Below, one piece after another: positions 1 to 9,484 of a stretch of DNA of 64,000 nt (position 1 is its first letter; every line of letters begins with the position of its first letter). The stretch spans positions 1-64,000 of the forward strand of contig MAEX01000020.1 of assembly GCA_002013415.1 (NCBI GenBank). Reading direction: 5' to 3'. The notes below the pieces were generated by a model that was not told where the DNA came from, did no database searches, and saw only the letters and a list, made by a program, of their open reading frames with translations. The position numbers and the translations under genes are program-made. Source of the DNA: Mycobacterium sp. D16Q14 (GTDB lineage Bacteria > Actinomycetota > Actinomycetes > Mycobacteriales > Mycobacteriaceae).

Positions 1-2574
1 ACCTAGATACTGCAGCTGTCCGCCGAGACTCCAGCACACCAGGTCCCCAGTGCGATACATCCGTGCGCCCCGGCCACCAAATGGACACGCCACGAACCGA
101 GTCGCCGTCAATGCATTCCGGCCGACATAGCCGTAGCCCAAACCCGCACCGGCCACGTACAACTCTCCGACTGCACCCTCGGGTACCGGACGCAACCAAT
201 CATCGAGCACGAAGAACGCGAGATCGGCCAGCGGAACCCCGATCGGGCTGGCCTCAGCGTGCACATCTGCAGCAGTGATCTCGCGGAACGAAGCGTGCAC
301 CGTCGTCTCGGTGATCCCGTACATGTTGATCAACCGAGGTCCCCCCGGATGATCGGCCAACCAGTTCCCGAGGCGCGATGGCGTCAGGGCTTCCCCGCCG
401 AACACCACGACCTCGAGCCCCAGCTGCTGGTGTTCCGGCAGCACGGCGTCCACCGACTGCAGGGCATAAAACGCCGACGGCGTTTGACTCAACACGCCGA
501 CGCGCTCCCGGACGAGCAGCGCGTGGAGATCCTCGGGCGAGCGCGTTACGGCATCGGGAACCACCACCAGCCGCCCACCATGGAGCAAGGAACCGAATAC
601 CTCCCATACCGAGAAGTCGAAGGCCAGGGAATGGCACTGCGTCCAGACCTGCCCCGGGGTCAGCTCCAGATCGGCGTCGATTGCCTCCAACAACCTCGTC
701 ACGTTGTGGTGCGGAATGGCAACGCCTTTCGGCACCCCAGTGGTGCCCGAGGTGTAGATCAGATAGGCGATATCGTCGGGACCCGGCATCACCGGCAGGA
801 CAGTGCTCGGCTGGCCATACACCGCACGGTCGTTGATATCGATCACCGTCACTCCGCGCCCATTCAACCGATCCACCAGATCGGCCGTGGTCACGGCAAC
901 AGCGGGTCCGGCATCGGCCAGCACAAATTCCAATCGTGCGGCAGGCACCGATGGATCGATTGGCACGTACGCCGCACCGGTTTTCAGTACCCCCATGATC
1001 GCCACGATCGCCTCGACAGACCGCGAGAATAACAACGCCACCCGCTGCCCGGGCCCCACGCCATGAGCAACCAACAAATGCGCCAGGCGATTCGCTGCCG
1101 CATCCAGCCCGCGATAGGTCATCGCACTGTCGTCTGAACTAACCGCCACGGCGCCCGGATCACGAGCCACTTGCTCTGCGAACACCGCCGGAATCGACAC
1201 CGTCTCACGCACCGGCCGAATCAACGCCCCCCGATTGCTCCAGACATCCAATGGAGGACAGTCGGCCTCATCACGAACATCGATCGCCGAAAGCGGCCGC
1301 TCTGGAGCTGCGGTCATCGCCGACAGCACCCGCTCGAAGCGGTCTGCGAGAGCTCGCGCATCGCAGTCGGCGAACAAGGCGCCCACGCCCGACGTGCTCA
1401 GGAACAACTCTTCATCATTCTTGATGAAGACCAGCCCAAACTGATCCACGAGCCCCGTGTGGGTCACGGTCCCTGATCCAGCGGCTCCGGCAAAGTCCGC
1501 CAAACGGGTCGTGGGGATGAAGTTGATGGCCGCACGATTCGACGTCTGCCCGCCGCGCTGGAATCCCGTCTTGCTCTCGATGGCGCGTAACGGAAACCGC
1601 TGATGCTGCAACGCTTCCTGGATCCGCGTATCGACGTGTTCACAGAAGGCCGCCACCGTGGTCGCCGGCGACGTCGTCAACCTCAGCGGGACAACACCGG
1701 AACTCATTCCTGGTACGAACAGCGCTTCTGGGCGTACCCGCCGGCTTACCGGGAAGTCGAGTACGACCTGCGAACCACCAACCTCACCATGCACCAACAG
1801 CGCACATGCCGCCGTGATCACGGCAGCGCGACGCACCCCCAACGCACGCGACAACTCGCGGGTCTTGGCGACGACGGACGGATCCAGCTGGACTGGCGCA
1901 GAAGGCTCATACTCGACAGTTTGACGTGCGGCAGCAGGCGCCAGGCCATGCTGTGCATCGCTCTCCAGCGGGCCACAGTTCGCCCAATACGCCTCATCAT
2001 CAGCGTAGTCATCGGAGGCCTCGTACTCCGATTCGCAGTCGATGAGACTCCGTAGCGATCCAAATATCGGCGGAGGTATCGGCGTATCGGTGGCGATCGC
2101 CGAATAGACGGCCGCGATCCGATGACACAGCAGACCCATGCCGATTCCATCTGTCGCGATGTGGTGGCAGCACACGAAGAAATAGAAGTCGTCAGCTCGC
2201 GCCCGCATCAGCGCAAACTTGAACAGCGGGCCACTCAGGGGCATCGGCTTTCGCCGGATCGATGACGCTATCCGATAGGCATCGGCCATGGGATCCGAAG
2301 AGCCCGTTAAATCATGGCGAGCAAGCTCGATGTCTGGATAGTCAACTACCGTCTGAAATACCTGACCATCGCGTTCAGAAAAAACGGCTCTGAGCGGCTC
2401 GGCCTCGTGCACCACATGACGCACGGCCCGCTCGAGAAGGTCATGCTCGATGGCACCCTCGATTCGGCCAAGCATGCCCAGCTGCCATTTGTTATCGGCA
2501 TGACCAGTTTCCTCGGCCAGCCAGATATCCAGCTGCCCCCGCGTAAGCGGAAGCGCCCCATGATCACATTCCAT
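1..2574 (-). CDS. Non-ribosomal peptide synthetase, N-terminal part (C-A), cut by window edge
   Basis: The first 858 codons of an NRPS are visible. A condensation domain comes first, with the active-site HHIATDG near residue 137. An adenylation domain follows, with A3 YTSGTTGVPKG near 603, A4 FDFSVWE near 640 and A5 NMYGITETT near 746. The window ends just after the A7 motif YRTGDLV, so the carrier domain and later modules lie outside. Reading the ten-residue code by hand gives D-F-W-S-V-G-M-V, which fits threonine-type adenylation domains. The protein begins with a C domain, as in lipo-initiating synthetases that load an acyl chain. ATG at 2574 lies 17 bp after the mbtH-like stop, so the two are co-transcribed. 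It is probably the backbone enzyme of an envelope lipopeptide. Family is certain; product and threonine preference are inference. Confidence 0.93.
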   Translation of the reverse strand, partial: MECDHGALPLTRGQLDIWLAEETGHADNKWQLGMLGRIEGAIEHDLLERAVRHVVHEAEPLRAVFSERDGQVFQTVVDYPDIELARHDLTGSSDPMADAYRIASSIRRKPMPLSGPLFKFALMRARADDFYFFVCCHHIATDGIGMGLLCHRIAAVYSAIATDTPIPPPIFGSLRSLIDCESEYEASDDYADDEAYWANCGPLESDAQHGLAPAAARQTVEYEPSAPVQLDPSVVAKTRELSRALGVRRAAVITAACALLVHGEVGGSQVVLDFPVSRRVRPEALFVPGMSSGVVPLRLTTSPATTVAAFCEHVDTRIQEALQHQRFPLRAIESKTGFQRGGQTSNRAAINFIPTTRLADFAGAAGSGTVTHTGLVDQFGLVFIKNDEELFLSTSGVGALFADCDARALADRFERVLSAMTAAPERPLSAIDVRDEADCPPLDVWSNRGALIRPVRETVSIPAVFAEQVARDPGAVAVSSDDSAMTYRGLDAAANRLAHLLVAHGVGPGQRVALLFSRSVEAIVAIMGVLKTGAAYVPIDPSVPAARLEFVLADAGPAVAVTTADLVDRLNGRGVTVIDINDRAVYGQPSTVLPVMPGPDDIAYLIYTSGTTGVPKGVAIPHHNVTRLLEAIDADLELTPGQVWTQCHSLAFDFSVWEVFGSLLHGGRLVVVPDAVTRSPEDLHALLVRERVGVLSQTPSAFYALQSVDAVLPEHQQLGLEVVVFGGEALTPSRLGNWLADHPGGPRLINMYGITETTVHASFREITAADVHAEASPIGVPLADLAFFVLDDWLRPVPEGAVGELYVAGAGLGYGYVGRNALTATRFVACPFGGRGARMYRTGDLVCWSLGGQLQYLG

Positions 2575-2591
2575 TGGTCCCCACCCACTGC

Positions 2592-2840
2592 TTAATGATC
2601 AACAGTCCGACCCTGTGCCACCCTCTCGCGCAGGCTTTTTGGCCTAATGTCAGGCCAGTTCTGCTCTATGTTGTCCAGGCAGGAAGCGCGATCCGCCGCA
2701 CCGAAGACCACTCGCCATCCGGCTGGAACATCGACAAAGGCCGGCCACAGACTGTGCTGCTCTTCGTCGTTGACCAGAACGAAAAAGCTGCCCTTGTCAT
2801 CATCAAATGGATTGATACTCAACACTTCTCCCGACACCAT
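2592..2840 (-). CDS. mbtH: MbtH-like NRPS chaperone
   Basis: This 82-residue protein carries the MbtH family signature: an NPFDDDKGSFFVLVN stretch near the start, then SLWPAFVDVPAGW and a C-terminal NWPDIRP. MbtH proteins bind NRPS adenylation domains and are often needed for their folding or activity. The open frame extends upstream to 2918, but the ATG at 2840 places the conserved MVSGEVLSINPF at the N-terminus, which is the normal family length. It precedes the NRPS by 17 bp on the same strand. The sequence shows the family clearly; the partnership with the adjacent NRPS is inferred from context. Confidence 0.93.
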   Translation of the reverse strand: MVSGEVLSINPFDDDKGSFFVLVNDEEQHSLWPAFVDVPAGWRVVFGAADRASCLDNIEQNWPDIRPKSLRERVAQGRTVDH

Positions 2841-3357
2841 CCACGCACGATAAGTGGAACCTGTTCTAAAACTAACCGAGAAAGCGCCAGCGGTGCGTGT
2901 TTTCAGAGAAATCGCCAATACTTGCTACTGGCCAGTTGGAAACCTGGATGGCCGGTCGTCATTGCCCGACACGATCGGCCCAGGAGACGCGAATTGGCTG
3001 CTATTCGTTACCAAACCGGCCATGATCAGCCCGCAGCCATCACCACGACACAGACGGAGCCTGCTGTCTCATGATTTGCTGTATGGCCCGTGGCACGTAT
3101 CGAGCGATGCTCGACGAGGTACCGCACGTGACCAGATTAATCCCGCAGAAACGCCGCCGGTGACCGACCTGATAAGCATGGGCGACATGCCCAACCTCCG
3201 AAAGTGCCTGCACACCCGACTCGACACTCGTACCGTTGATGGGCACCGTTCCGCCCCGGGCTGAGTCAGTTTCCGCGACAGGCAAACTCGCTCCAGTCGC
3301 TGCCGAGGCTGCCGGCATGTGAGCTGTCATACCGTCTAGTACTTAGGATCACGCAAA
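2841..3357. other. Divergent intergenic region between mbtH/NRPS and P450
   Basis: About 520 bp with no convincing gene. It must carry the promoters for the leftward mbtH-NRPS operon and the rightward P450. The open frames here have no recognisable domain and no good ribosome-binding site. I could not identify a clear operator or terminator. Confidence 0.6.
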
Positions 3358-4761
3358 GTGAGCAAAACTGCGAAAACCGCACTGCCGCCCGGGCCTCCGC
3401 TCCCCCTGGTGGTGCAGTCCGTATTAATGGCCGCCTATGGCCTGCGCTTCCTGGCTGGATGCCAGCGCCGCTATGGCAACGTGTTCACGCTGCGTATTCC
3501 CTTGTCGGGCAAGGTGGTATATCTCGCAAATCCCGCCGATATCAAGACCGTGTACGCCGGTGACCCGCGGGTCTTTCATTCCGGCGAGGCGCACTGGTTC
3601 TTTCGCGGCCTCCTCGGCGATAGCTCCTTGTTTGTACTCGACGAGGACGCCCACCATGACCAGCGTCGCCTGCTCATGCCGGCGTTTCATCGCGACGCCG
3701 TCGCACGCCAGGCCGCCCAGATGGCCGAGATCGCTGCCGCAAACATAACCAAATGGCCGGTAGGTGAAGACTTCTCCGTTGCTCCGAAGACCACCGACAT
3801 CACACTCGAGGTGATCCTGCGAACAGTCATCGGCGCCACTGACCCGACGCGGCTGGCCGCACTCCGCAAGGTCGTGCCCCGTCTGCTCTACATGAAGCCG
3901 TGGGAAACACCGGCGATTACCAATCCGGGCCTACGGCGCTATTTCCCTTGGCGGGGGGTCGGCAGGCGAATGACAGAGACCGATGCCTTGCTCTACGCGG
4001 AGATCGCCGAACGCCGTGCCGATCCCAACCTGTCGGAGCGCACCGATGTGTTGGCCATGCTGGTAGGCGCCACTGACGACAACGGCCGCACCATGTCCGA
4101 CCAAGAACTGCGTGATCACCTCCTGACGTCCATCGCGGCCGGACACGAGACCACTGCGACGGCGCTGTCCTGGGTGCTGGAACGACTGACACGCCACCCC
4201 ACCGCACTGGCGAAGGCCGTGCGGGCCGCCGATGCCAGCGCCGCGGGTGATCCGTCGGGCGACGAATACCTCGACGCTGTGGCGAAAGAGACGTTGCGCA
4301 TCCGTCCGGTGATCTTCAGTTCGGGCAGGGTGCTCAAGGAACCCGTCGAGGTCGGCGGCTATCGGCTACCGGCCGGCATCATGGTCGATCCGGCGATCGG
4401 ACTTGTCCATGCGAGCGCCGACGTGTACCCGGATCCAGACCGATTCGACCCGGATCGGATGCTCGGCACCACGCTGAGCCCGACCACCTGGCTGCCATTC
4501 GGTGGAGGCAACCGCCGCTGCCTTGGGGCCACCTTCGCGATGGTCGAAATTCGGATCGTCCTGCGTGAGATCCTGCGCCGGGTCGACTTGTGCACCACCG
4601 AGGCTCCCGATGAGAAGCAGCAGGCGAAGCACGTCACTTTCGTGCCACACCGTGGCGGGTCTATCCGTGTTCAAGCGATCAGGGACCGCGAGCCCGCCGC
4701 GACACCGGCATGTCCCGCCGGTTCTCATGCCATTACGCAGTCCAGCGACTCGCAGCTCTAG
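3358..4761 (+). CDS. Cytochrome P450
   Basis: A 467-residue P450, normal length for the family. The oxygen-binding I-helix motif AGHETT is near residue 260, the ExxR motif (KETLR) near 310, and the heme-binding FGGGNRRCLG near 380 with the cysteine thiolate ligand near 387. The N-terminal proline-rich PPGPPLP resembles CYP135/138-like mycobacterial P450s, though the subfamily cannot be fixed by eye. The start is a GTG at 3358. It faces away from the NRPS and converges on the glycosyltransferases, so it may hydroxylate the acyl chain or an amino acid of the lipopeptide; that role is inference. Redox partners are not in the window. Confidence 0.92.
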   Translation: MSKTAKTALPPGPPLPLVVQSVLMAAYGLRFLAGCQRRYGNVFTLRIPLSGKVVYLANPADIKTVYAGDPRVFHSGEAHWFFRGLLGDSSLFVLDEDAHHDQRRLLMPAFHRDAVARQAAQMAEIAAANITKWPVGEDFSVAPKTTDITLEVILRTVIGATDPTRLAALRKVVPRLLYMKPWETPAITNPGLRRYFPWRGVGRRMTETDALLYAEIAERRADPNLSERTDVLAMLVGATDDNGRTMSDQELRDHLLTSIAAGHETTATALSWVLERLTRHPTALAKAVRAADASAAGDPSGDEYLDAVAKETLRIRPVIFSSGRVLKEPVEVGGYRLPAGIMVDPAIGLVHASADVYPDPDRFDPDRMLGTTLSPTTWLPFGGGNRRCLGATFAMVEIRIVLREILRRVDLCTTEAPDEKQQAKHVTFVPHRGGSIRVQAIRDREPAATPACPAGSHAITQSSDSQL

Positions 4762-6013
4762 CTGCCGCGAGACTCTCCACGAGATCTGCCGTGATCACAA
4801 CACTGTCAGCGGGCCTGGTCATTCGAGCGGCGAGCTCGCGGGCCCGGGCCACACATTCCGGTTCGAGGATGGTGCGTAGATCAGCCACCAATGTCTTCTT
4901 CGTCGTGGCCGAGAGCCGCCGGGCAGTCCCCACTTTCAATCGTTTGACCCGGCCTCCCCACAGCGTCTGATCGAGGTCTGTCGAAAGTATCAAGGTGGGA
5001 ACGCCCGCCCGCAGACCCGCGGCGGTAGTGCCCGTGCCGCCGTGGTGCACCACCGCGCGGCAGGCCGGAAAGGCAACGGAATAGTTCATCGCACCAACCA
5101 CTTTGACGTTCTCGGCAGGAGGGAAATCGCTAAAGTCGGACCCGGCGGAACACACCAATGCCCGCTCGCCCAATTGGTCACACGCCGAACCGATCATGGC
5201 GAGTGTCTGGACGGCAGATTCGACCGGCAGACTGCCAAAGCCAAAGAAGATTGGCGGCGCACCGGAAGCAATCCACGAGGCCACTTCATCATCAAACTCC
5301 GTCGGCAGGTCGAGCGTCAGCGCACCTACGAACGGGCGACGGCCCTCATGCTCTGCCCATTCGGCGGCCAGGCCGGGAAAGCAGACCTCGTCATAGGCCT
5401 GAATCTCCAGCGACCCGCGATCGGTGATTCGCCACGGTGAGGGTGCAGCGGCCTTCGGCAGCGCCAGCTCACCGCGCTGGACACCCTCAACCTTCCTCGC
5501 ATTCCGCCAGGCAAGCCACTCGCCAACCTTCATTGTCGATCGGCCCAACGGCGCCGGCAGAAACGGTACGAAGTGGCCGTTGGCCCGCAAGGGAAAGAAG
5601 TGCAGCGTAGCCAGCGGAATGTCGTAGTACTCCGCGACATTGCCCGCGGCGTCCTCGAAATTCACACCGGTGAAGAGCAAGTCGGCCCCCTCAGCCAACG
5701 ATGTCAGGGTGGCGACGATGTCCTTCCAACATTCGAGAAACGGCTCCACCACGTCGCGCCGCATCCTGATCAAATCCCGTATCTTCCAGAAGTTACGAAA
5801 GAAGTGCGTCCAGAAATCGCGGTGCGCGTCAAGAACTGCCTGTAGATCCGGTCCGTACGGGACCGCGGTAGGTCCGGCCGCCTCGACGAACGCGATGAGG
5901 TCGGGGGGAACGGCCATCTGCACCTCATGCCCCCGACGTAGGAGCTCACGGCCGACCGCGACACAGGGCTCGATGTCACCGCGCGTGCCGTAGCTCGCCA
6001 ATACGAACTTCAT
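4733..6013 (-). CDS. GPL-type glycosyltransferase (GT-B fold)
   Basis: A 426-residue glycosyltransferase of the UGT/GT28-like group that includes the GPL enzymes Gtf1-3/RtfA. The N-terminus MKFVLASYGTRGDIEP is the typical acceptor-domain start. The C-terminal donor-binding region shows FGFGSLPVES, then HHGGTGTTAAGLRAG and STDLDQTLWG. Such enzymes move deoxy-hexoses (6-deoxytalose, rhamnose) onto a lipopeptide. The ATG at 6013 begins 7 bp after the stop of the upstream paralogue, so translation is probably coupled. The two copies are strongly similar along their whole length, which suggests tandem duplication followed by acceptor or donor specialisation. Its 3' end overlaps the 3' end of the convergent P450 gene by about 29 bp. 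Confidence 0.9.
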   Translation of the reverse strand: MKFVLASYGTRGDIEPCVAVGRELLRRGHEVQMAVPPDLIAFVEAAGPTAVPYGPDLQAVLDAHRDFWTHFFRNFWKIRDLIRMRRDVVEPFLECWKDIVATLTSLAEGADLLFTGVNFEDAAGNVAEYYDIPLATLHFFPLRANGHFVPFLPAPLGRSTMKVGEWLAWRNARKVEGVQRGELALPKAAAPSPWRITDRGSLEIQAYDEVCFPGLAAEWAEHEGRRPFVGALTLDLPTEFDDEVASWIASGAPPIFFGFGSLPVESAVQTLAMIGSACDQLGERALVCSAGSDFSDFPPAENVKVVGAMNYSVAFPACRAVVHHGGTGTTAAGLRAGVPTLILSTDLDQTLWGGRVKRLKVGTARRLSATTKKTLVADLRTILEPECVARARELAARMTRPADSVVITADLVESLAAARAASRWTA

Positions 6014-6020
6014 CGGGGGT

Positions 6021-7301
6021 TCAGCCGACCCGCTTGAGCCGAACGAACTCTTCCAGCAGATCGGCGGCGGTCACCGGACTTTCAGCGGCTTTGGTCATTC
6101 GGGTGGCAACCTCACGGGCACGCGTGACGTACTGCGCGTCGAAGATGGTCCGCAGGTCAGCGACCAGTGTCTTCTCGGTCGTCGACGAGAAACGCCGCGC
6201 GGTACCCACTTTCAGCCGCTTGACGCGCGCTCCCCACAACGTCTGATCGAGGTCGGTCGACAGCACCAGCGTGGGGACTCCCGCCCGCAGACTCGCCGCG
6301 GTGGTGCCCGCACCGCCGTGGTGCACCACCGCGCGGCACGCCGGAAAGGCGGCAGAATAGTTCATCACGCCAACCACTTTGACGTTCTCGAAAAGAGGGA
6401 CATGGCTGAAATCACTTCCCCCGGCGCACACTAACGCTCGCTCCCCCAACTGATCACATGCCCCGCTGATCATGGCAAGCGTCTCGGCAGCTGACTCGAC
6501 GGGCATGCTGCCGAAGCCAAAACAAATCGGCGGTGCTCCCCCGGCAATCCACGAGGCCACCTCGTCGTCGGAATCTGTTGGTAGATCGAGTGTCAGTGCG
6601 CCCACGAAGGGCCGCCGACCATCGTATTCCGCCCATTCCGCCGCCAATCCGGGCATACATACCTCGTCATAGGCCTGGATCTCCAACGACCCGCGCTCTG
6701 CGATCCGCCAGGGCGAGGGCCCGGTGGCTTTAGGCAGGCCCAGCTCACGACGCTGCGGATCCTCTAGCCTTTTGAACATCGGCCAACCCAGCCACTCCGA
6801 CAACCTCATGATGGACCGGCCCAGCCGGGCAGGCATTCCCGGAACAAGCTGACCGTTGGCGCGAATCGGAAACACGTGCAGCGTGGCGAACGGCAGGGAG
6901 TAGAACTCCGCGACGTTACCGGCCGACTCCTCACCGAGGACGCCGGTGAACAGCAGGTCCGCATCCGCCGCTTGCGATCTCAGCGTCGTACTGACGTCCT
7001 CCCAGCACTGAACCAGGAACCGCCAATCTTCACGCAGCAGCTCCCGAAGGTCCCGAAGCCTCCAGAAGTTCTTCCAGAAGTTCCGCAAGAATCGCGCCCA
7101 GAAGTCACGATTCACGTCCTGCCATACCCGCACGTCGGGTCCACAGGCGACCGCGGAAAGTCCGGCCGCCTCGGTGAAGTCGACAAGGTCGGGTGGGACG
7201 ACCATGCGTACGTCGTGCCCGCGACGCAACAACTCACGGCCGACGGCGATGCCGGGCTCGACATCACCACGTGTTCCATAGAATGACAGTACGAATTTCA
7301 T
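6021..7301 (-). CDS. GPL-type glycosyltransferase, tandem paralogue
   Basis: A 426-residue paralogue of the gene downstream of it. It shows the same MKFVLSFYGTRGDVEP start, the FGFGSMPVES motif and the HHGGAGTTAASLRAG donor site. The open frame allows a start at 7316, but the ATG at 7301 has an AAGGG ribosome-binding site 7 bp upstream and aligns exactly with the start of the paralogue. It heads the two-gene glycosyltransferase operon. By analogy with GPL enzymes it should transfer a 6-deoxyhexose to a hydroxyl of the peptide or to its terminal amino alcohol. Which sugar and which position cannot be read from sequence alone. Confidence 0.9.
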   Translation of the reverse strand: MKFVLSFYGTRGDVEPGIAVGRELLRRGHDVRMVVPPDLVDFTEAAGLSAVACGPDVRVWQDVNRDFWARFLRNFWKNFWRLRDLRELLREDWRFLVQCWEDVSTTLRSQAADADLLFTGVLGEESAGNVAEFYSLPFATLHVFPIRANGQLVPGMPARLGRSIMRLSEWLGWPMFKRLEDPQRRELGLPKATGPSPWRIAERGSLEIQAYDEVCMPGLAAEWAEYDGRRPFVGALTLDLPTDSDDEVASWIAGGAPPICFGFGSMPVESAAETLAMISGACDQLGERALVCAGGSDFSHVPLFENVKVVGVMNYSAAFPACRAVVHHGGAGTTAASLRAGVPTLVLSTDLDQTLWGARVKRLKVGTARRFSSTTEKTLVADLRTIFDAQYVTRAREVATRMTKAAESPVTAADLLEEFVRLKRVG

Positions 7302-7461
7302 CGCAGAGCCCTTCACTTCCAGTGTTCCCGCAGAATGAAAGCGGGAGCCTCGCCACGGCTCAACCGACCGGCAGCATATCCCGGTACACGCGTTATTGAC
7401 TTTAAATTCAAGAGATTTGGGAATACAACAACACCCCTAGACGAGACGTGCAGATTTGGCG

Positions 7462-8442
7462 CTACTGGACCCGCAGCACAAAACCGGTCTGGTCACCACG
7501 GTTCTGCTGATTGAGCCGTTTAGCCCGCTTCTCCCACTCCCAGATCTGCTTGGGACGAAACATACGAAGGATTCTGGGGTCGGTCACCGGAACATCACCC
7601 CGGTAGGCTTCACTTCCGGTGAACTGGCCAAAAGTTGAATCATCAAATGTCTGCGCGACCCGCAATCCCGCGCGCTCTGCGGCCAGAGCCATTCCCCGTC
7701 GTGACGGTATGACCATGTGCCGAGGCGCGTCGGCCTGCACCCAATCAGCTCCGTAGATGGCCCAAGCTTCTGATGACGTTGTCGGCACCCGAGCCAGGCA
7801 CATGCCGCCATCGGCCAACATTCTGGACGCCACCTCGAGCGTAGCCACCGGATCCGGCATATGTTCGAGCGAGTGATTGAACATGATGAGATCGAATTCA
7901 CCTCGTACATCACTCAAATAGCGCTTCAACAGCGGTATACGTTCGCGGGACTCGCTATCCCCTGCGATGAAGGGGTCGGCCCCGAGCAGGCTCACAAACC
8001 CGACTCTCGCGAGCCGGTCCAGCAATGCACCGCTTCCACATCCGACATCCAAGATCCGCGCATCGCGTTCAATTCCAAGCCCCGCGAGCATCTTGACGGC
8101 ATCTCCCCCGAGCAGCACCCGGAAGATGCCCTCCGGGATAGGCGAGGCCATGGCTGATCCAAAAATCCTTCCCCCGCTTCGCAATGTGAATAGGTCTCGC
8201 TGCGCAACCAGCCATTGAAAGGCCTTCGGCTGGGCCGAGCCGTTGTGCGAATAGTAGGCCGCGGGGTAATGCCGCATGAGCTCGTCACCCTCAAGTGCAT
8301 TGACGATCTGCAACGTGTCGCACTCGGCGCAGCTGAAGTATTCGAACACCTCGCGGGTGCCGAACATCATCTCGCGAACCTCAAGCGTTCGATGAGGGCC
8401 GGTCGAGTCGCACAGTCGGCACGCACTGGTAACCGCCGTCAT
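7462..8442 (-). CDS. SAM-dependent methyltransferase with N-terminal zinc-type CxxC pairs
   Basis: A 326-residue class I methyltransferase. The N-terminal 45 residues carry two CxxC pairs (ACRLCD and SCAEC), as in methyltransferases with a small zinc-binding head. The SAM motif I is ILDVGCGSGALL, followed further on by a NHSLEHMPDP motif typical of type-11/12 methyltransferases. The ATG at 8442 is supported by a strong GGAGGAG 7 bp upstream. It lies in the same orientation as the two glycosyltransferases, about 160 bp upstream of them, so it may methylate a sugar of the same product. The substrate is not recognisable. Confidence 0.85.
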   Translation of the reverse strand: MTAVTSACRLCDSTGPHRTLEVREMMFGTREVFEYFSCAECDTLQIVNALEGDELMRHYPAAYYSHNGSAQPKAFQWLVAQRDLFTLRSGGRIFGSAMASPIPEGIFRVLLGGDAVKMLAGLGIERDARILDVGCGSGALLDRLARVGFVSLLGADPFIAGDSESRERIPLLKRYLSDVRGEFDLIMFNHSLEHMPDPVATLEVASRMLADGGMCLARVPTTSSEAWAIYGADWVQADAPRHMVIPSRRGMALAAERAGLRVAQTFDDSTFGQFTGSEAYRGDVPVTDPRILRMFRPKQIWEWEKRAKRLNQQNRGDQTGFVLRVQ

Positions 8443-8559
8443 TCAAATCTCCTCCACGAGAGTGTGAGTCCGGCGAACGCGCACCGCGTGCCAAGGGCCT
8501 GTGACAGCCCGCCACAGAACAACTTTCAAAGGAACCCCAGAGCACGAACCTACCGCGTA

Positions 8560-9363
8560 GTGTCTTCGTACGTGTGGGGATCGGTGCTAGCGCTCGTCGT
8601 ACTGGTCGCCCTGAATCCGATCCGACTGGGCATTACCCTGCTCGTGATCTCTCGGCCGCAGCCCGTGCAAAATCTCCTCGTTTACTGGGCGGGCTGTCTC
8701 ATCGGTTGCATCCCCGCCGTGGTGGCGCCACTGATACTGCTGCACGTCACGCCGATGTTCAGATCATTCGCACAGAGCGTGGCGGTCAGCCCCGCCATTC
8801 GGCACGTTCAACTAGGCATGGGTGCGCTAGCGCTGTCGGTTGCCGCGCTAATAGCACTGTGGCCACGGTTGCGTCAGCGTCAGCGTCAGCTGCAGTATGC
8901 GGGCGAAGATGCTCTGGCCCCAGACCCGAATCCGCCGACACAGAACCCCATCTCGCGCCTCCTGGGCCGCACCGAAGACACGTCAACCGATGGCGGGTCG
9001 CGGCTCCGACGACTGCTACGCAAGACCGCCAGTGCATGGGAAAACGGATCGTTATGGGTCGCCTTCCTGATCGGACTGCTACTCGGCGGAATCGAACCTG
9101 ACGCGGGCCTGTTCCTCATAGCCATCTTGGTCACCTCAGGCGCTGCGCTCGGGACGCAGATCACTGTCGCAGTCGTCTTTATCATCGGCGTCCTGGCGAT
9201 CGTCGAGCTGACACTCATCAGCTACTTGGTCGCGCCCACGAAAACCCAAGCGGTCGTGCAACTGTTGCATGACTGGGCACTGACTCATCGGCGAAAGATT
9301 CTGATAGCCATGTGCATAGTGGCTGGGATATCACTTTTGATCCACGGCCTGAGCGGAATCTGA
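8560..9363 (+). CDS. Gap/Sap-like lipid-addressing membrane protein (copy 1)
   Basis: A 267-residue integral membrane protein of the family that includes Gap (needed for GPL to reach the surface) and the sulfolipid-1-addressing protein Sap. It has about six membrane segments, split by a long polar cytoplasmic loop (residues about 105-165) with arginine-rich RLRRLLRKTASAWENG. The signature ISRPQPVQNLLVYWAG is near residue 30 and LVAPTKT near 225. The GTG at 8560 is chosen by alignment with the second copy, which begins in a similar GTAGTGT context; GTG at 8572 is possible. It probably helps move the lipopeptide across the membrane together with the MmpS/MmpL proteins, though this is inferred. 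Confidence 0.82.
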   Translation: MSSYVWGSVLALVVLVALNPIRLGITLLVISRPQPVQNLLVYWAGCLIGCIPAVVAPLILLHVTPMFRSFAQSVAVSPAIRHVQLGMGALALSVAALIALWPRLRQRQRQLQYAGEDALAPDPNPPTQNPISRLLGRTEDTSTDGGSRLRRLLRKTASAWENGSLWVAFLIGLLLGGIEPDAGLFLIAILVTSGAALGTQITVAVVFIIGVLAIVELTLISYLVAPTKTQAVVQLLHDWALTHRRKILIAMCIVAGISLLIHGLSGI

Positions 9364-9484
9364 GAGCTCAGAGCCAGGTGCATGCGCGAAACCCATTCGG
9401 GCACAACGGTTCGTCAGATTCGGTATCAGGGTTGCTGGTTGCTTTGGTTTCCCATTCGCCGAAGAAAGCGCGTCGGCCTGGGTA

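Noticed and set aside
254..2055. Plus-strand open frames of up to 257 codons over the NRPS
   Set aside because: They lie antisense to the clear NRPS frame, are rich in Arg/His/Pro and have no domain; they are shadows of the GC-rich codon pattern.
3040..3330. Minus-strand ORF of 96 codons before the P450
   Set aside because: No family, no ribosome-binding site, and codon pattern unlike neighbours; treated as intergenic.
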